A stretch of 19,730 bases of DNA from contig DASVDI010000039.1 in assembly GCA_036381175.1 (NCBI GenBank), positions 1 to 19,730 on the forward strand. Direction: 5' to 3'. Under the pieces are notes generated by a model. That model had not been told where the DNA came from. It worked only from the letters and a program-made list of their open reading frames with translations, and searched no databases. Below, one piece after another: positions 7,236 to 14,283 of this stretch. Every line of letters starts with the position of its first letter. Position 1 is the stretch's first letter. The stretch comes from JAJUFS01 sp036381175 (lineage in GTDB: Bacteria; Pseudomonadota; Gammaproteobacteria; Natronospirales; JAJUFS01). The translations under genes and the position numbers were made by a program.

Positions 7236-8576
7236 TCAGTTCACGTTGCGCGCGCCGGCGGTCTGCGTCTCGACCGCCGCCGCATCTTCCGGTGCGGGTT
7301 CCGGATGCCAGCCCATGACCCACAGCAGCACCAAGAAACCCACGACATAGCCTAACGCGACGTGCCAGCCATGTCGCAGCCACTGGACCACGGATTTTCC
7401 TTCGGGGAAAAGGTTGGTCAGCGCAACGCCGGCGGACGATCCGAACCACATCATGGAGCCGCCGAAGCCGACGGCGTACGCGAGCACGCCCCAGTCATAG
7501 CCGCCCTGCTCGATGGCGAGTGCCGTCAGCGGAATGTTGTCGAACACCGCGGAAATGAAACCGAGTCCCATGGCCGTCTGCCAGCTTGCGGTGGGCAGGG
7601 CCTCGACAGGCATCAGCGATGCGGACAGCACGAGGAACACCAGGAACAGCGAACCCTTGATGCTCTCCGCCGTCGCCTTCCAGTCCGGTCGCCGCACCGG
7701 CAAGGTCAGCAGAATGGCGGTCCACACCGTCACGCCGAAAAAGGGAAAATGTTCGCCGAACTCCGGCGCGTTGATGTTGACGTAGAGATTCACCCCGACG
7801 GCCATGACAAGAATGAAACCGACAATGCCGACGCGCGCCCAGTCCACCGCCACGTTTTCCGGATTGTCCTTCATGATGGGCGAATGGCGATGCTGCTGGA
7901 TGGCTGCCGGAATGCCGAAAATTGCCAGTGCAACGACGGCGCCCACGTAGGCATGAACGACGTCCAGCGGCGCGATGCCGCTGACCCACATCATCAGCGT
8001 CGTCGTGTCGCCGATCACGCTGCCTGCGCCACCCGCATTCGACGCGCCCACAATCGCGGCCAGGTAGCCGATATGGACGCGTCCCTTGAACAACTGGTGC
8101 GCGAGTGCGCCGCCGATCATCGCGGCGGCGATGTTGTCGAGAAAGCTCGACAGCACGAAGATCATGGCGAGCAATGCGAGCGGGCCTGTCCAGCTGTTCG
8201 GCAGGTAATTCGGCAGCAGCACCGGCGCCTCGCTTTCCTCGAAGTGCCGGGCAAGGATCACGAAACCCAGCAGCATCAGGAGCAGGTTCACGAGGATGAC
8301 CCACTCGTGCGCAAGATGCGCCGCGAATCCGCCAAAGCCGGGGCCTGCCGCAAAGCCGGTGAAGAACAGCTTGTAGAGAATGATGACGACGGCGCCGCCG
8401 AGGGCGACGTTGAAGGTGTGGTGATGAAACAGCGCGATGCCGATCAGCACCGCGGCGAAGAGAATGAATTCCACGCGAATGCCGAACAGCTCCGGCGCCG
8501 CGGTCGCCGCGAGCGCGGCCTGCGGCAACGCGGCGAGCGTGAGGCCTGACATCGACAGGCAGATTCGCTTCAGCAT
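7236..8576 (-). CDS. Ion transporter of the NhaD/ArsB/CitM superfamily, probable sodium:proton antiporter
   Basis: A 446-residue multi-pass membrane protein with two related halves, each carrying an Asp-Asn pair in a broken helix: SSFLDN (143-148) with GASNAGGAGSVIGDTTTL (177-194) in the first half, and AVFDNIPLTAL with GFGGSMMWFGSSAG in the second. This is typical of the ion transporter superfamily that includes NhaD sodium/proton antiporters. The N-terminus looks like a cleavable signal peptide (basic MLKR, hydrophobic core, ALA-AT near residue 24), as in some NhaD proteins. ATG 8574-8576 is preceded by AAAAAGG. It leads a run with TerC and ClC genes under a strong promoter. The sodium/proton role is inferred; another anion or cation is possible. 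Confidence 0.85.
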   Translation of the reverse strand: MLKRICLSMSGLTLAALPQAALAATAAPELFGIRVEFILFAAVLIGIALFHHHTFNVALGGAVVIILYKLFFTGFAAGPGFGGFAAHLAHEWVILVNLLLMLLGFVILARHFEESEAPVLLPNYLPNSWTGPLALLAMIFVLSSFLDNIAAAMIGGALAHQLFKGRVHIGYLAAIVGASNAGGAGSVIGDTTTLMMWVSGIAPLDVVHAYVGAVVALAIFGIPAAIQQHRHSPIMKDNPENVAVDWARVGIVGFILVMAVGVNLYVNINAPEFGEHFPFFGVTVWTAILLTLPVRRPDWKATAESIKGSLFLVFLVLSASLMPVEALPTASWQTAMGLGFISAVFDNIPLTALAIEQGGYDWGVLAYAVGFGGSMMWFGSSAGVALTNLFPEGKSVVQWLRHGWHVALGYVVGFLVLLWVMGWHPEPAPEDAAAVETQTAGARNVN

Positions 8577-8610
8577 GGGGAACGCCTTTTTCCGGGGAAA
8601 ACCGGCGGCA

Positions 8611-8639
8611 AGAATATTGACGTTCCCGATTTATGGCAA
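8611..8639 (-). promoter_or_regulatory. Sigma-70 promoter of the NhaD-like/TerC operon
   Basis: On the minus strand TTGCCA (8634-8639, five of six) and TATTCT (8611-8616, four of six) are exactly 17 bp apart. The predicted start near 8604 leaves a leader of about 28 nt. The -35 directly abuts the hairpin at 8640-8655. Confidence 0.6.
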
Positions 8640-8655
8640 GTCCGGGAAACCGGAC
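8640..8655. repeat. Perfect hairpin GTCCGG-GAAA-CCGGAC
   Basis: A 6-bp perfect inverted repeat closes a GAAA loop on the plus strand, 40 bp behind the hemerythrin gene and immediately upstream of the next promoter's -35. It has no T tract on the minus strand, so it would be a weak terminator at best; it could be an operator dyad. Structure seen, function unknown. Confidence 0.4.
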
Positions 8656-8695
8656 CGTTCGAAAGGACATCCGTCGCACGCGCAGCCGCGCGGGA

Positions 8696-9193
8696 TCAGT
8701 GCAACTGTTCCTGCAGCTCGCTCTTGCGCTGGCTGAGTTGCTCGGCCATTTCCGCGGTATCAATGCCGGCTTTTTCCGCCTGCGGAAACATCTGTTCCTC
8801 TTCTTCGCGGATGTGGTGATTCACGTACTCGCCCAGCACCTTGATCTTCGCGTCATACAAGCGATCGTCAGGCTGCATGGATTCGATTTCCTTGATGAGC
8901 TGCTTCGCGCTCGCATGCTCGACTTCGGCTTCGTTGACGAGATCCATCTGGTTGGATGCATCCCGAAAGCTGGGATAGAACAGTTCTTCCTCGATGCGCG
9001 TGTGCACCTTGAGTTCGGAGCAGATAGTGCGGGCGAGTTCCTGCTTGCGAGAGGCATCGGCCTTCTTGTATTCCTTGAACATGTCCTGGACACGAACATG
9101 GTCATCGCGCAACAGCGCGCTGGCCTTGCCGTCCGTCGTGCCCTTCTTGCCGGCTTTCGCGCTCGTTTCTGTGCTGCCTTGAGTCCTGGCCAT
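8696..9193 (-). CDS. Hemerythrin-like (HHE cation-binding) domain protein
   Basis: A 165-residue soluble protein with a four-helix hemerythrin-type di-iron site. Candidate ligands appear in order: H32 (DDHVRVQD), H64 and E68 (HTRIEEE), H93 (VEHASAK), then H127 and E131 (HHIREEEEQMF). Proteins of this group bind oxygen, nitric oxide or iron, or respond to oxidative stress; which applies here cannot be told. The first 24 residues are Lys, Thr and Ser rich and probably disordered, and no signal peptide is present. ATG 9191-9193 has a clear GGAGG upstream. It is upstream of the transporter run on the same strand but 119 bp away with a separate promoter, so it is probably its own unit. Confidence 0.9.
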   Translation of the reverse strand: MARTQGSTETSAKAGKKGTTDGKASALLRDDHVRVQDMFKEYKKADASRKQELARTICSELKVHTRIEEELFYPSFRDASNQMDLVNEAEVEHASAKQLIKEIESMQPDDRLYDAKIKVLGEYVNHHIREEEEQMFPQAEKAGIDTAEMAEQLSQRKSELQEQLH

Positions 9194-9634
9194 GTCGAAC
9201 CTCCGCGATGTGTTGTTTTGAATCGGTCATCACGATATTTCTCCGGCAACGCGCGAATTCAAGATGCACCGGAAAATTTGCGCAGCAGAGAAGTGGAACC
9301 GGCTTCTGCGTGAGTGAAACCACCTGCGCTTTTTCCCGCGATGCAGATGATGCCCCGATGTGTTTTCCTGTGTGTGCGCTGGCAGAGCGCCGCTTCGACG
9401 CCGTAAAGGCGGCCGGAGACGGTCATGAACAGGAGCACACCTTGAGGTTGCGAGAAAGATCACATCACGAGGCGAAAACATGGATTCTGCACAGCGTTTT
9501 TTTCCTGGGTCTGAAAACGATCCAGTTCATCGAGCTTGCGAAGTCCGCCCGGACATCCCTCCGCCACACGCGTTCCCGCTTGCGTAGCTGACACACGTCA
9601 ACGCTTGTTGGAGCCCGTTGGAGAGTCGTACTCG
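9194..9634. other. Intergenic region between divergent genes, no supported gene
   Basis: This stretch of about 440 bp separates the minus-strand hemerythrin gene from the plus-strand HD-domain gene. Frames that cross it encode Arg- and Ser-rich peptides with no ribosome-binding site or family feature. A short dyad TGAC-ACAC-GTCA lies at 9589-9600, just before the HD gene. A weak TTGAAT-like -35 for the hemerythrin gene lies near 9257-9262. I see no convincing promoter, RNA gene or repeat beyond these. Confidence 0.5.
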
Positions 9635-10258
9635 ATGAACCCGCTTTCGCGCGCGCAATCCGAAATCCGTGCCGTACTGGCGTATTCGCAGGCCGAAGAC
9701 GCTCGCCATGCGGAGGACACGCTGGCGTGGCTGATGCGCCTGAAGCCACGCGTCAGCGCAGCACTTGCGCTGGCTGCGCTTGGACACGACATCGATCGCG
9801 TGGACAAGGTCGCTTTCGTGCGGCGCGCGGATTTCTCGAACTACGATGCGTTCACCGACGCGCACGCGCACCGTGCCGCGGCCAAGCTGCGCACCTTGCT
9901 TGACCGGTGCGGCGTTGGCGGTGACATTGCGAATCGTGCCTGCTGGCTGGTGAGGCATCATGAAAGCGGCGGTGATCCGGATGCGGATACGCTGCGCGAT
10001 GCTGACAATCTTTCCTGGTTTCGCGTCAAGCTGCCCTTGTATCTCGAACGCGAAGGGCGCGTCGAAACACTGGATCGCTGCCGTTGGGGATACGACTGCC
10101 TGTCGCCCGACGCGCGTCGTTATTTCGCGGAGATCCGGCACGACGCGCCACGGCTCGACGCATTGCTGCGCGATACCGTCCGGCGTGCCGCACCGGATTC
10201 CTCTTCTCAGGTTTCCTCAGGTAATACTCAACGCTGGCGTTCAGTGCGTCCCGAGTAA
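9635..10258 (+). CDS. HD-domain protein, putative metal-dependent phosphohydrolase-like
   Basis: A 207-residue soluble, helical protein. The arrangement H25 (DARHAED), H51-D52 (LGHDID), H108-H109-E110 (VRHHESG) and D122/D124 (RDADNLSWF) fits an HD-superfamily metal site (H...HD...D), so hydrolysis of a phosphorylated substrate is plausible. I do not recognise a closer family, though DUF4202-like proteins share the general layout. The start chosen is ATG 9635, preceded by GGAGAG at 9 nt; the frame stays open 33 codons further upstream but without a ribosome-binding site. Its last 31 bp overlap the end of the convergent rhlE gene. The Ser- and Arg-rich C-terminus (from about residue 180) looks disordered. 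Function uncertain. Confidence 0.75.
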   Translation: MNPLSRAQSEIRAVLAYSQAEDARHAEDTLAWLMRLKPRVSAALALAALGHDIDRVDKVAFVRRADFSNYDAFTDAHAHRAAAKLRTLLDRCGVGGDIANRACWLVRHHESGGDPDADTLRDADNLSWFRVKLPLYLEREGRVETLDRCRWGYDCLSPDARRYFAEIRHDAPRLDALLRDTVRRAAPDSSSQVSSGNTQRWRSVRPE

Positions 10259-11547
10259 CTCTTCGCGCGATGCTCACCCTGGCGGCGCGTGCGCTGTCCG
10301 GGATGCGATTCGCGTTTGGCTTGTTGCTTGTTGTTGCCACCGCTGCGGCCACCATTCCCGCTGCGGCCTCGCTGGGCGCGCTGCTTGAAGATCGGTTCCG
10401 GCTTCGCGTTGCGATCCGGCTCGTACCCCGGAACAACTACCTGCGGAATCTCGCGCTTCAGCACCTTCTCGATGTCCTTCAGCAATTTCAGTTCATCCAC
10501 GCAGACCAGCGACATCGCTTCGCCTTCCTTGCCTGCGCGGCCCGTGCGGCCGATGCGATGCACGTAATCTTCCGGCACGTTCGGCAATTCGTAGTTCACC
10601 ACGTGCGGCAGCTGGTCGATGTCGAGACCGCGTGCGGCAATGTCCGTTGCAACGAGAACGCGCACGCGACCGGCCTTGAAATCCGCCAGCGCTTTCGTGC
10701 GCGCGCCCTGGCTCTTGTTGCCGTGAATCGCGGCGCTGCGAAGACCGTCCGTTTCAAGCTGTTCGGCAAGGCGGTTCGCGCCGTGCTTGGTGCGCGTGAA
10801 AACCAGCACCTGCTTCCAGTTCTTCGAGCCGATCAGAAAGGAAAGCAGTTCGCGCTTGCGATTGCGATCAACCGGATGCACGACTTGCGCGACGGTTTCC
10901 GCCGCGGTGTTGCGACGCGCGACTTCAACCATGGTCGGTGAATCGAGCAGGCCGTGCGCGAGCTTGCGAATGTCGTCGGAGAACGTCGCGGAGAACAACA
11001 GGTTCTGGCGGCGCTTCGGCAACAGTGCGAGCACTTTTCGGATATCGCGGATGAACCCCATGTCGAGCATGCGATCGGCTTCGTCGAGCACGAGAATTTC
11101 GACCTGCGAAAGATCGACATTGCGCTGCTCGACGTGATCGAGCAGGCGTCCCGGTGTCGCGACTAGAATTTCCACGCCGCGGCGCAATGCCGAGGTCTGC
11201 GGATTGATGTTCACGCCACCGAAAATCGGAAACGATTTCATCATCTGGTACTTGCCGTAGGTCTTCACGCTTTCATCGACCTGCATGGCAAGTTCGCGCG
11301 TTGGCGTGAGGATGAGTGCGCGCACGCGCTTGCGGCCTTCTTTCTGCGGCGTTGCGTTCAGGCGCTGCAACAGCGGCAAGGTGAAACCGGCGGTCTTGCC
11401 TGTGCCGGTCTGGGCTGCGGCCATGAGATCGCCGCCCTTGAGGATTACGGGAATCGCCTGGCTTTGCACAGGTGTGGCTTGCGTGTAGCCCTGTTCGGCA
11501 ACGGCACGCAGCAACGCGGCCGAAAGGCCGAGATTTTCAAAAGACAT
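10228..11547 (-). CDS. rhlE: DEAD-box ATP-dependent RNA helicase RhlE
   Basis: A 439-residue RNA helicase that remodels RNA in ribosome assembly and mRNA turnover. All family motifs are present: the aromatic F3 and Q28 of the Q motif, AQTGTGKT (45-52), PTRELA (82-87), TPGR (131-134), DEAD (155-158), SAT (186-188) and HRIGRTGRAG near 320-330. A basic, Gly-, Asn- and Arg-rich tail follows, typical of RhlE and likely RNA binding. The start MSFENLGL matches the usual RhlE N-terminus; an adjacent ATG at 11548-11550 is equally well placed behind the AGGAG site (plus-strand 11556-11560). The frame is open for 21 more codons upstream but lacks a ribosome-binding site there. A leader hairpin may mask the ribosome-binding site. 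Confidence 0.94.
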   Translation of the reverse strand: MSFENLGLSAALLRAVAEQGYTQATPVQSQAIPVILKGGDLMAAAQTGTGKTAGFTLPLLQRLNATPQKEGRKRVRALILTPTRELAMQVDESVKTYGKYQMMKSFPIFGGVNINPQTSALRRGVEILVATPGRLLDHVEQRNVDLSQVEILVLDEADRMLDMGFIRDIRKVLALLPKRRQNLLFSATFSDDIRKLAHGLLDSPTMVEVARRNTAAETVAQVVHPVDRNRKRELLSFLIGSKNWKQVLVFTRTKHGANRLAEQLETDGLRSAAIHGNKSQGARTKALADFKAGRVRVLVATDIAARGLDIDQLPHVVNYELPNVPEDYVHRIGRTGRAGKEGEAMSLVCVDELKLLKDIEKVLKREIPQVVVPGYEPDRNAKPEPIFKQRAQRGRSGNGGRSGGNNKQQAKRESHPGQRTRRQGEHRAKSYSGRTERQR

Positions 11548-11555
11548 CATTAAAG

Positions 11556-11601
11556 CTCCTGGACGCGCCTGCATGAGACCAATGCTCATTGCCGGTCCAG
11601 G
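11556..11601 (-). promoter_or_regulatory. Candidate RBS-masking hairpin in the rhlE leader
   Basis: The 7-bp perfect pair CCTGGAC (11558-11564) and GTCCAGG (11595-11601) encloses a second nested pair ATGAG (11573-11577) and CTCAT (11585-11589). On the transcript the outer helix includes the AGG of the rhlE ribosome-binding site AGGAG, only a few bases before the start codon. It could reduce translation until the helix is opened, as with an RNA thermosensor or helicase autoregulation. Pairing is seen, regulation is inference. Confidence 0.45.
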
Positions 11602-11716
11602 CGAAATCACTGGTTGAAAAAAAGAGGTTCGAGGCAGGCCGTGCGCATCGGGAATCGACAGCAGGATCAGTTGACCACGAAAGTTCGATGCAGACCGGAG
11701 GCATCGAAGCGCGCGC

Positions 11717-11725
11717 AGTGTAACA
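11717..11725 (-). promoter_or_regulatory. Candidate extended -10 of rhlE
   Basis: TGTTACACT on the minus strand fits TGn plus TACACT. It would give a leader of about 160 nt before rhlE. No good -35 is visible, so support is modest. Confidence 0.35.
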
Positions 11726-11861
11726 GAATGTGCTTTCGATACCAGTCTTATTTAGCGGCGCTATCGCGAGATATGCGGGTTTTCCCCTGCGGCAATCGCG
11801 GCAATCACACGCCAACAGTCAACGGTTAAGGTGCCTTGAATATCATTCGCGGAGGTGAGAG

Positions 11862-12095
11862 ATGGGTACGTGCACGGTTTGCGGCAACGAATACGACCGC
11901 AGTTTCGATGTGATGATGCAGGGAGACAAGTACACGTTCGATTCGTTCGAATGCGCCATTCACAAGCTCGCGCCGCAATGCGCGCATTGCCAGTGTCATG
12001 TGATCGGACACGGCGTTGAGGTGGGCGGAACAATTTACTGTTGCGCGAACTGCGCGAAGCAGGTTGGTCAAAGCGGCGTCAAGGATCGCGCCTGA
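11862..12095 (+). CDS. Small Cys-rich metal-binding (zinc-ribbon or metallothionein-like) protein
   Basis: A 77-residue soluble protein with nine cysteines (4, 7, 31, 40, 43, 45, 60, 61, 64) and several histidines (34, 42, 46, 50). The pairs CTVC, CAHC and CCANC, with the stretch TFDSFECAIH between them, are the layout of a widespread small protein sometimes labelled prokaryotic metallothionein. Zinc binding is likely; a true storage or detoxification role is not shown. The ribosome-binding site GGAGGTGA ahead of ATG 11862 is close to a perfect match to the 16S tail, which predicts strong translation. The diguanylate cyclase gene follows 35 bp later on the same strand, so co-transcription is likely. 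Confidence 0.8.
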   Translation: MGTCTVCGNEYDRSFDVMMQGDKYTFDSFECAIHKLAPQCAHCQCHVIGHGVEVGGTIYCCANCAKQVGQSGVKDRA

Positions 12096-12130
12096 AGCGG
12101 CGAGGAATTCGTGTCGGAACGTTGCCGGAA

Positions 12131-13849
12131 ATGACATCCGCGCCCAGGCGATTGCTTTTCAATCGCGGGCTTCTGCTTGTGTTCGCCTTTCCGCTGGCGA
12201 TCTGGATGACGGTATCCATCATCAATGTCATCACGCTCAAGGATGCCTTGCGCCATTACGAGAGCGTCCAGTCGAGCGAACGAACGATTCAACTTGCCGG
12301 GGAATACCAGGATGCCTTGTCACGCCTGCGCGAAGGCGAGCGCGTTTATCTCGCCACGTCATCAAGCGAAGCGCTGGCAGGACGCGATGAAGCACTGCAT
12401 CGCGCGAATGCGCTGTACGATGAACTGCGCCGCTTGAGTCGCGGTGAACCTGTACAAATCGAACGCCTGGAACGCGCCGGTACGAGCTTGCAGCGATGGT
12501 TCTACGACGCAAGCCTGCGGCGAACACAAAACGACGATCTCGGTCCTTCGCTGGTGCAGGCGTTCGAAGAATCGATGACGAATTTCATCGCGACGGAACG
12601 CGAAACGCTGGCGGCAGGAAAGCTTGGAATCACTGTCGCGGCACGTCGGATGCAATGGGTTGTCTGGTCAGGCCTTGCCCTTGGCATCATCTCGATGATT
12701 GCGGTCGTCAGGTGGGTCGCAACGCGCATCGGCCGTTCTGTCGAAAGCATCGACCAGGCCGCCGGCGAACTCGCCTCGGGCAACATGACGGCGCGCGTGC
12801 ATTCGGAAGGAAAAGGAAGCGACCTCGCCGAACGTTTCAACCAGCTCGCGGAGTTGATCGAGAAACGGAATGAACAGCAGGCGGTGCTGGCTGAACTCGG
12901 CGAGATGCTGCACAGCTGCAAGAGCACGGACGAAGGCAAGGAAGTGTTCGCGACATTCGTGGACGATCTGTTTCCCAACAAGCCCGGCGTTCTGTATTTC
13001 ATTGAATCAAACCGGAAGGACGTTCAGACCGTTGCATCCTGGCAGGGCGGCGAGGAACATTCGGCGACCCGGATGGGCATCGATGAATGCTGGGCCTTGC
13101 GTCTCGGCCGTTCGCATCAGAACGCCGATGACGGCAAGGCGCGTTGCGATCATGTGCGCGATGTGGACGAGGAATCGCGCTGCATTCCCTTGCCGGCTTT
13201 CGGCGGGGTGATCGGCCTGCTGTTTCTCCTCGAGGGGCGCAACGTCGGCGTCGAATACGAGCAGCACAAGCGCTTCGCCGATACGGTCGCAGAGCAGATC
13301 GCGCTGGCGTTCGCGAACATCCGGCTGCGCGAAAAGCTCAAGGATCAGTCGATCCGTGATCCGCTGACGGAACTCTACAACCGCCGGCACCTTGATGAAG
13401 TCATGACGCTGGAGTTGTCACGCGCCGAGCGCCACGGGGAGCCGCTTTCGGTCCTGGCTTTCGACATCGACAATTTCAAGCGTTTCAATGACGCGCATGG
13501 TCACGATGGCGGTGACGCCTTGCTCAAGTGCATCGGCGAGACGCTGAATGATTTTTCCCGTCCCGAAGATGGCGTGTTTCGTTCCGGTGGCGAGGAGTTC
13601 ATCACCCTGCTGCCGGGAACCGGTCTCGATGATGCCGTCTTGCGCGCCGAAGAACTGCGCAAGGAGATCGCGCGCCTGCAGGTCGTGCATGGCAATAGCA
13701 CCTTGCCGCCGGTCACGATTTCCGTTGGCGTTGCGAGTTATCCGGCGAACGGAAAAGATGCAGGCGAATTGCTGAAAGCTGCCGATCGCGCCTTGTATGC
13801 GGCGAAGGATGCAGGCCGGGACCGAGTGATGTCGGCGGACGGCGATTAG
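12131..13849 (+). CDS. Membrane-bound diguanylate cyclase (CHASE3-like, HAMP-like, GAF, GGDEF)
   Basis: A 572-residue sensor enzyme that would make cyclic di-GMP from two GTP. Transmembrane helix 1 is at about 13-35. A helical periplasmic CHASE3-like domain follows to about 172, then helix 2 at about 176-194, a HAMP-like linker to about 245 and a GAF domain at about 255-400 (CWALRLGRSH, CIPLPAFGG). A full GGDEF domain ends the protein: FDIDNFKRFND (444-454) and active-site GGEEF (486-490). The product-inhibition site RxxD is intact as RPED (477-480), so feedback control by c-di-GMP is expected. ATG 12131 is chosen because it directly precedes the first membrane helix; the ribosome-binding site is weak, and the frame extends 30 codons upstream into the preceding gene. 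The input signal is unknown. Confidence 0.9.
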   Translation: MTSAPRRLLFNRGLLLVFAFPLAIWMTVSIINVITLKDALRHYESVQSSERTIQLAGEYQDALSRLREGERVYLATSSSEALAGRDEALHRANALYDELRRLSRGEPVQIERLERAGTSLQRWFYDASLRRTQNDDLGPSLVQAFEESMTNFIATERETLAAGKLGITVAARRMQWVVWSGLALGIISMIAVVRWVATRIGRSVESIDQAAGELASGNMTARVHSEGKGSDLAERFNQLAELIEKRNEQQAVLAELGEMLHSCKSTDEGKEVFATFVDDLFPNKPGVLYFIESNRKDVQTVASWQGGEEHSATRMGIDECWALRLGRSHQNADDGKARCDHVRDVDEESRCIPLPAFGGVIGLLFLLEGRNVGVEYEQHKRFADTVAEQIALAFANIRLREKLKDQSIRDPLTELYNRRHLDEVMTLELSRAERHGEPLSVLAFDIDNFKRFNDAHGHDGGDALLKCIGETLNDFSRPEDGVFRSGGEEFITLLPGTGLDDAVLRAEELRKEIARLQVVHGNSTLPPVTISVGVASYPANGKDAGELLKAADRALYAAKDAGRDRVMSADGD

Positions 13850-13856
13850 GTGGCTC

Positions 13857-13900
13857 GCCGGCTGGAATGTGCGGACGCCGGCCGTCAGAATGCCGGCTGG
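13857..13900 (+). repeat. Paired 9-bp direct repeats GCCGGCTGG with central dyad
   Basis: GCCGGCTGG occurs at 13857-13865 and 13892-13900, with another GCCGGC between them inside GACG-CCGGC-CGTC. They fill most of the 85-bp gap between the diguanylate cyclase and the zf-TFIIB gene. They may form an mRNA structure or be leftover sequence; no T tract follows, so this is not a clear terminator. Confidence 0.35.
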
Positions 13901-13934
13901 ATCCATTGCGCTTTCAATCAACGAGGAGAACGAC

Positions 13935-14192
13935 ATGAAGTGTCCGGTCTGCAAGGACGTCAACCTGACAATGTCCGATCGGCAAGGCATCGAAATCGAT
14001 TACTGCCCGGAGTGCCGCGGCGTCTGGCTGGATCGCGGCGAGCTGGACAAGCTCATCGAGCGCGCCAGTCCTGAGCCGCAACGGCAGCCGGAACGCGATA
14101 CAGGATATTCGCGGCAAGCCTCACACGATCACCACGGACATTCCAGGAAGAAGAAGCGCAGCAGCCTGCTGGGCGATCTGTTCGATTTCTGA
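13935..14192 (+). CDS. Small zf-TFIIB domain protein
   Basis: An 85-residue protein with one TFIIB-type zinc finger: CPVC (C3, C6) and CPEC (C24, C27), with the family hallmark CRGVWLDRGELDKLI right after. A His-rich and Lys-rich linker (HDHHGHSRKKKR) leads to the C-terminal LLGDLFDF, an end shared by many of these small bacterial proteins. Its function is not established in general; nucleic-acid or protein binding is assumed. ATG 13935 is preceded by GAGGAGA, which decides it over the longer frame opening at 13869. It lies 85 bp behind the diguanylate cyclase and is followed at once by a strong bidirectional terminator, so it probably ends the operon begun at 11862. Confidence 0.88.
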   Translation: MKCPVCKDVNLTMSDRQGIEIDYCPECRGVWLDRGELDKLIERASPEPQRQPERDTGYSRQASHDHHGHSRKKKRSSLLGDLFDF

Positions 14193-14196
14193 ATCG

Positions 14197-14229
14197 AAAA
14201 AAAACGGCCCGGAAATCCGGGCCGTTTTT
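14197..14229. terminator. Bidirectional rho-independent terminator
   Basis: A 12-bp perfect stem (14201-14212 with 14217-14228) closes an AAAT loop, with a T run on the right and eight A on the left. It can therefore stop transcription from both the zf-TFIIB gene ending at 14192 and the convergent aminopeptidase gene ending at 14284. Confidence 0.92.
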
Positions 14230-14283
14230 GTGTGCTGATGCACGTTGTGATTCGTGCGTCGAACTCCAGCGGTTTTCATTTCA

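Larger units (their letters stand above)
11548..11861. other. Divergent intergenic region between rhlE and the Cys-rich gene
   Basis: About 310 bp. It holds the rhlE leader with its hairpin, a candidate rhlE extended -10 (TGTTACACT on the minus strand, 11717-11725), a tandem exact 9-bp repeat GCGGCAATC at 11789-11797 and 11798-11806, and the strong ribosome-binding site GGAGGTGA (11851-11858) of the plus-strand gene. I see no convincing plus-strand promoter and no hidden gene. Confidence 0.5.

Noticed and set aside
8577..8695. Possible manganese (yybP-ykoY) riboswitch ahead of the TerC operon
   Set aside because: The predicted leader is only about 28 nt and the region lacks the needed helices.
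7495..8763. 422-codon minus-strand frame overlapping the NhaD-like gene
   Set aside because: It is an Arg-rich out-of-frame reading of the transporter gene, which has clear motifs and a ribosome-binding site.
9208..9591. 127-codon plus-strand frame in the intergenic region
   Set aside because: No ribosome-binding site, no recognisable fold or motif, and unlike the codon pattern of neighbours.
11548..11610. 21-codon N-terminal extension of RhlE
   Set aside because: RhlE proteins begin at MSF, and AGGAG sits right before that start; the extension has no ribosome-binding site. If it were real, the leader hairpin would be coding.
11841..11846. TATCAT as a -10 for the Cys-rich gene
   Set aside because: Transcription would begin within the ribosome-binding site, and no -35 is found at the right distance.
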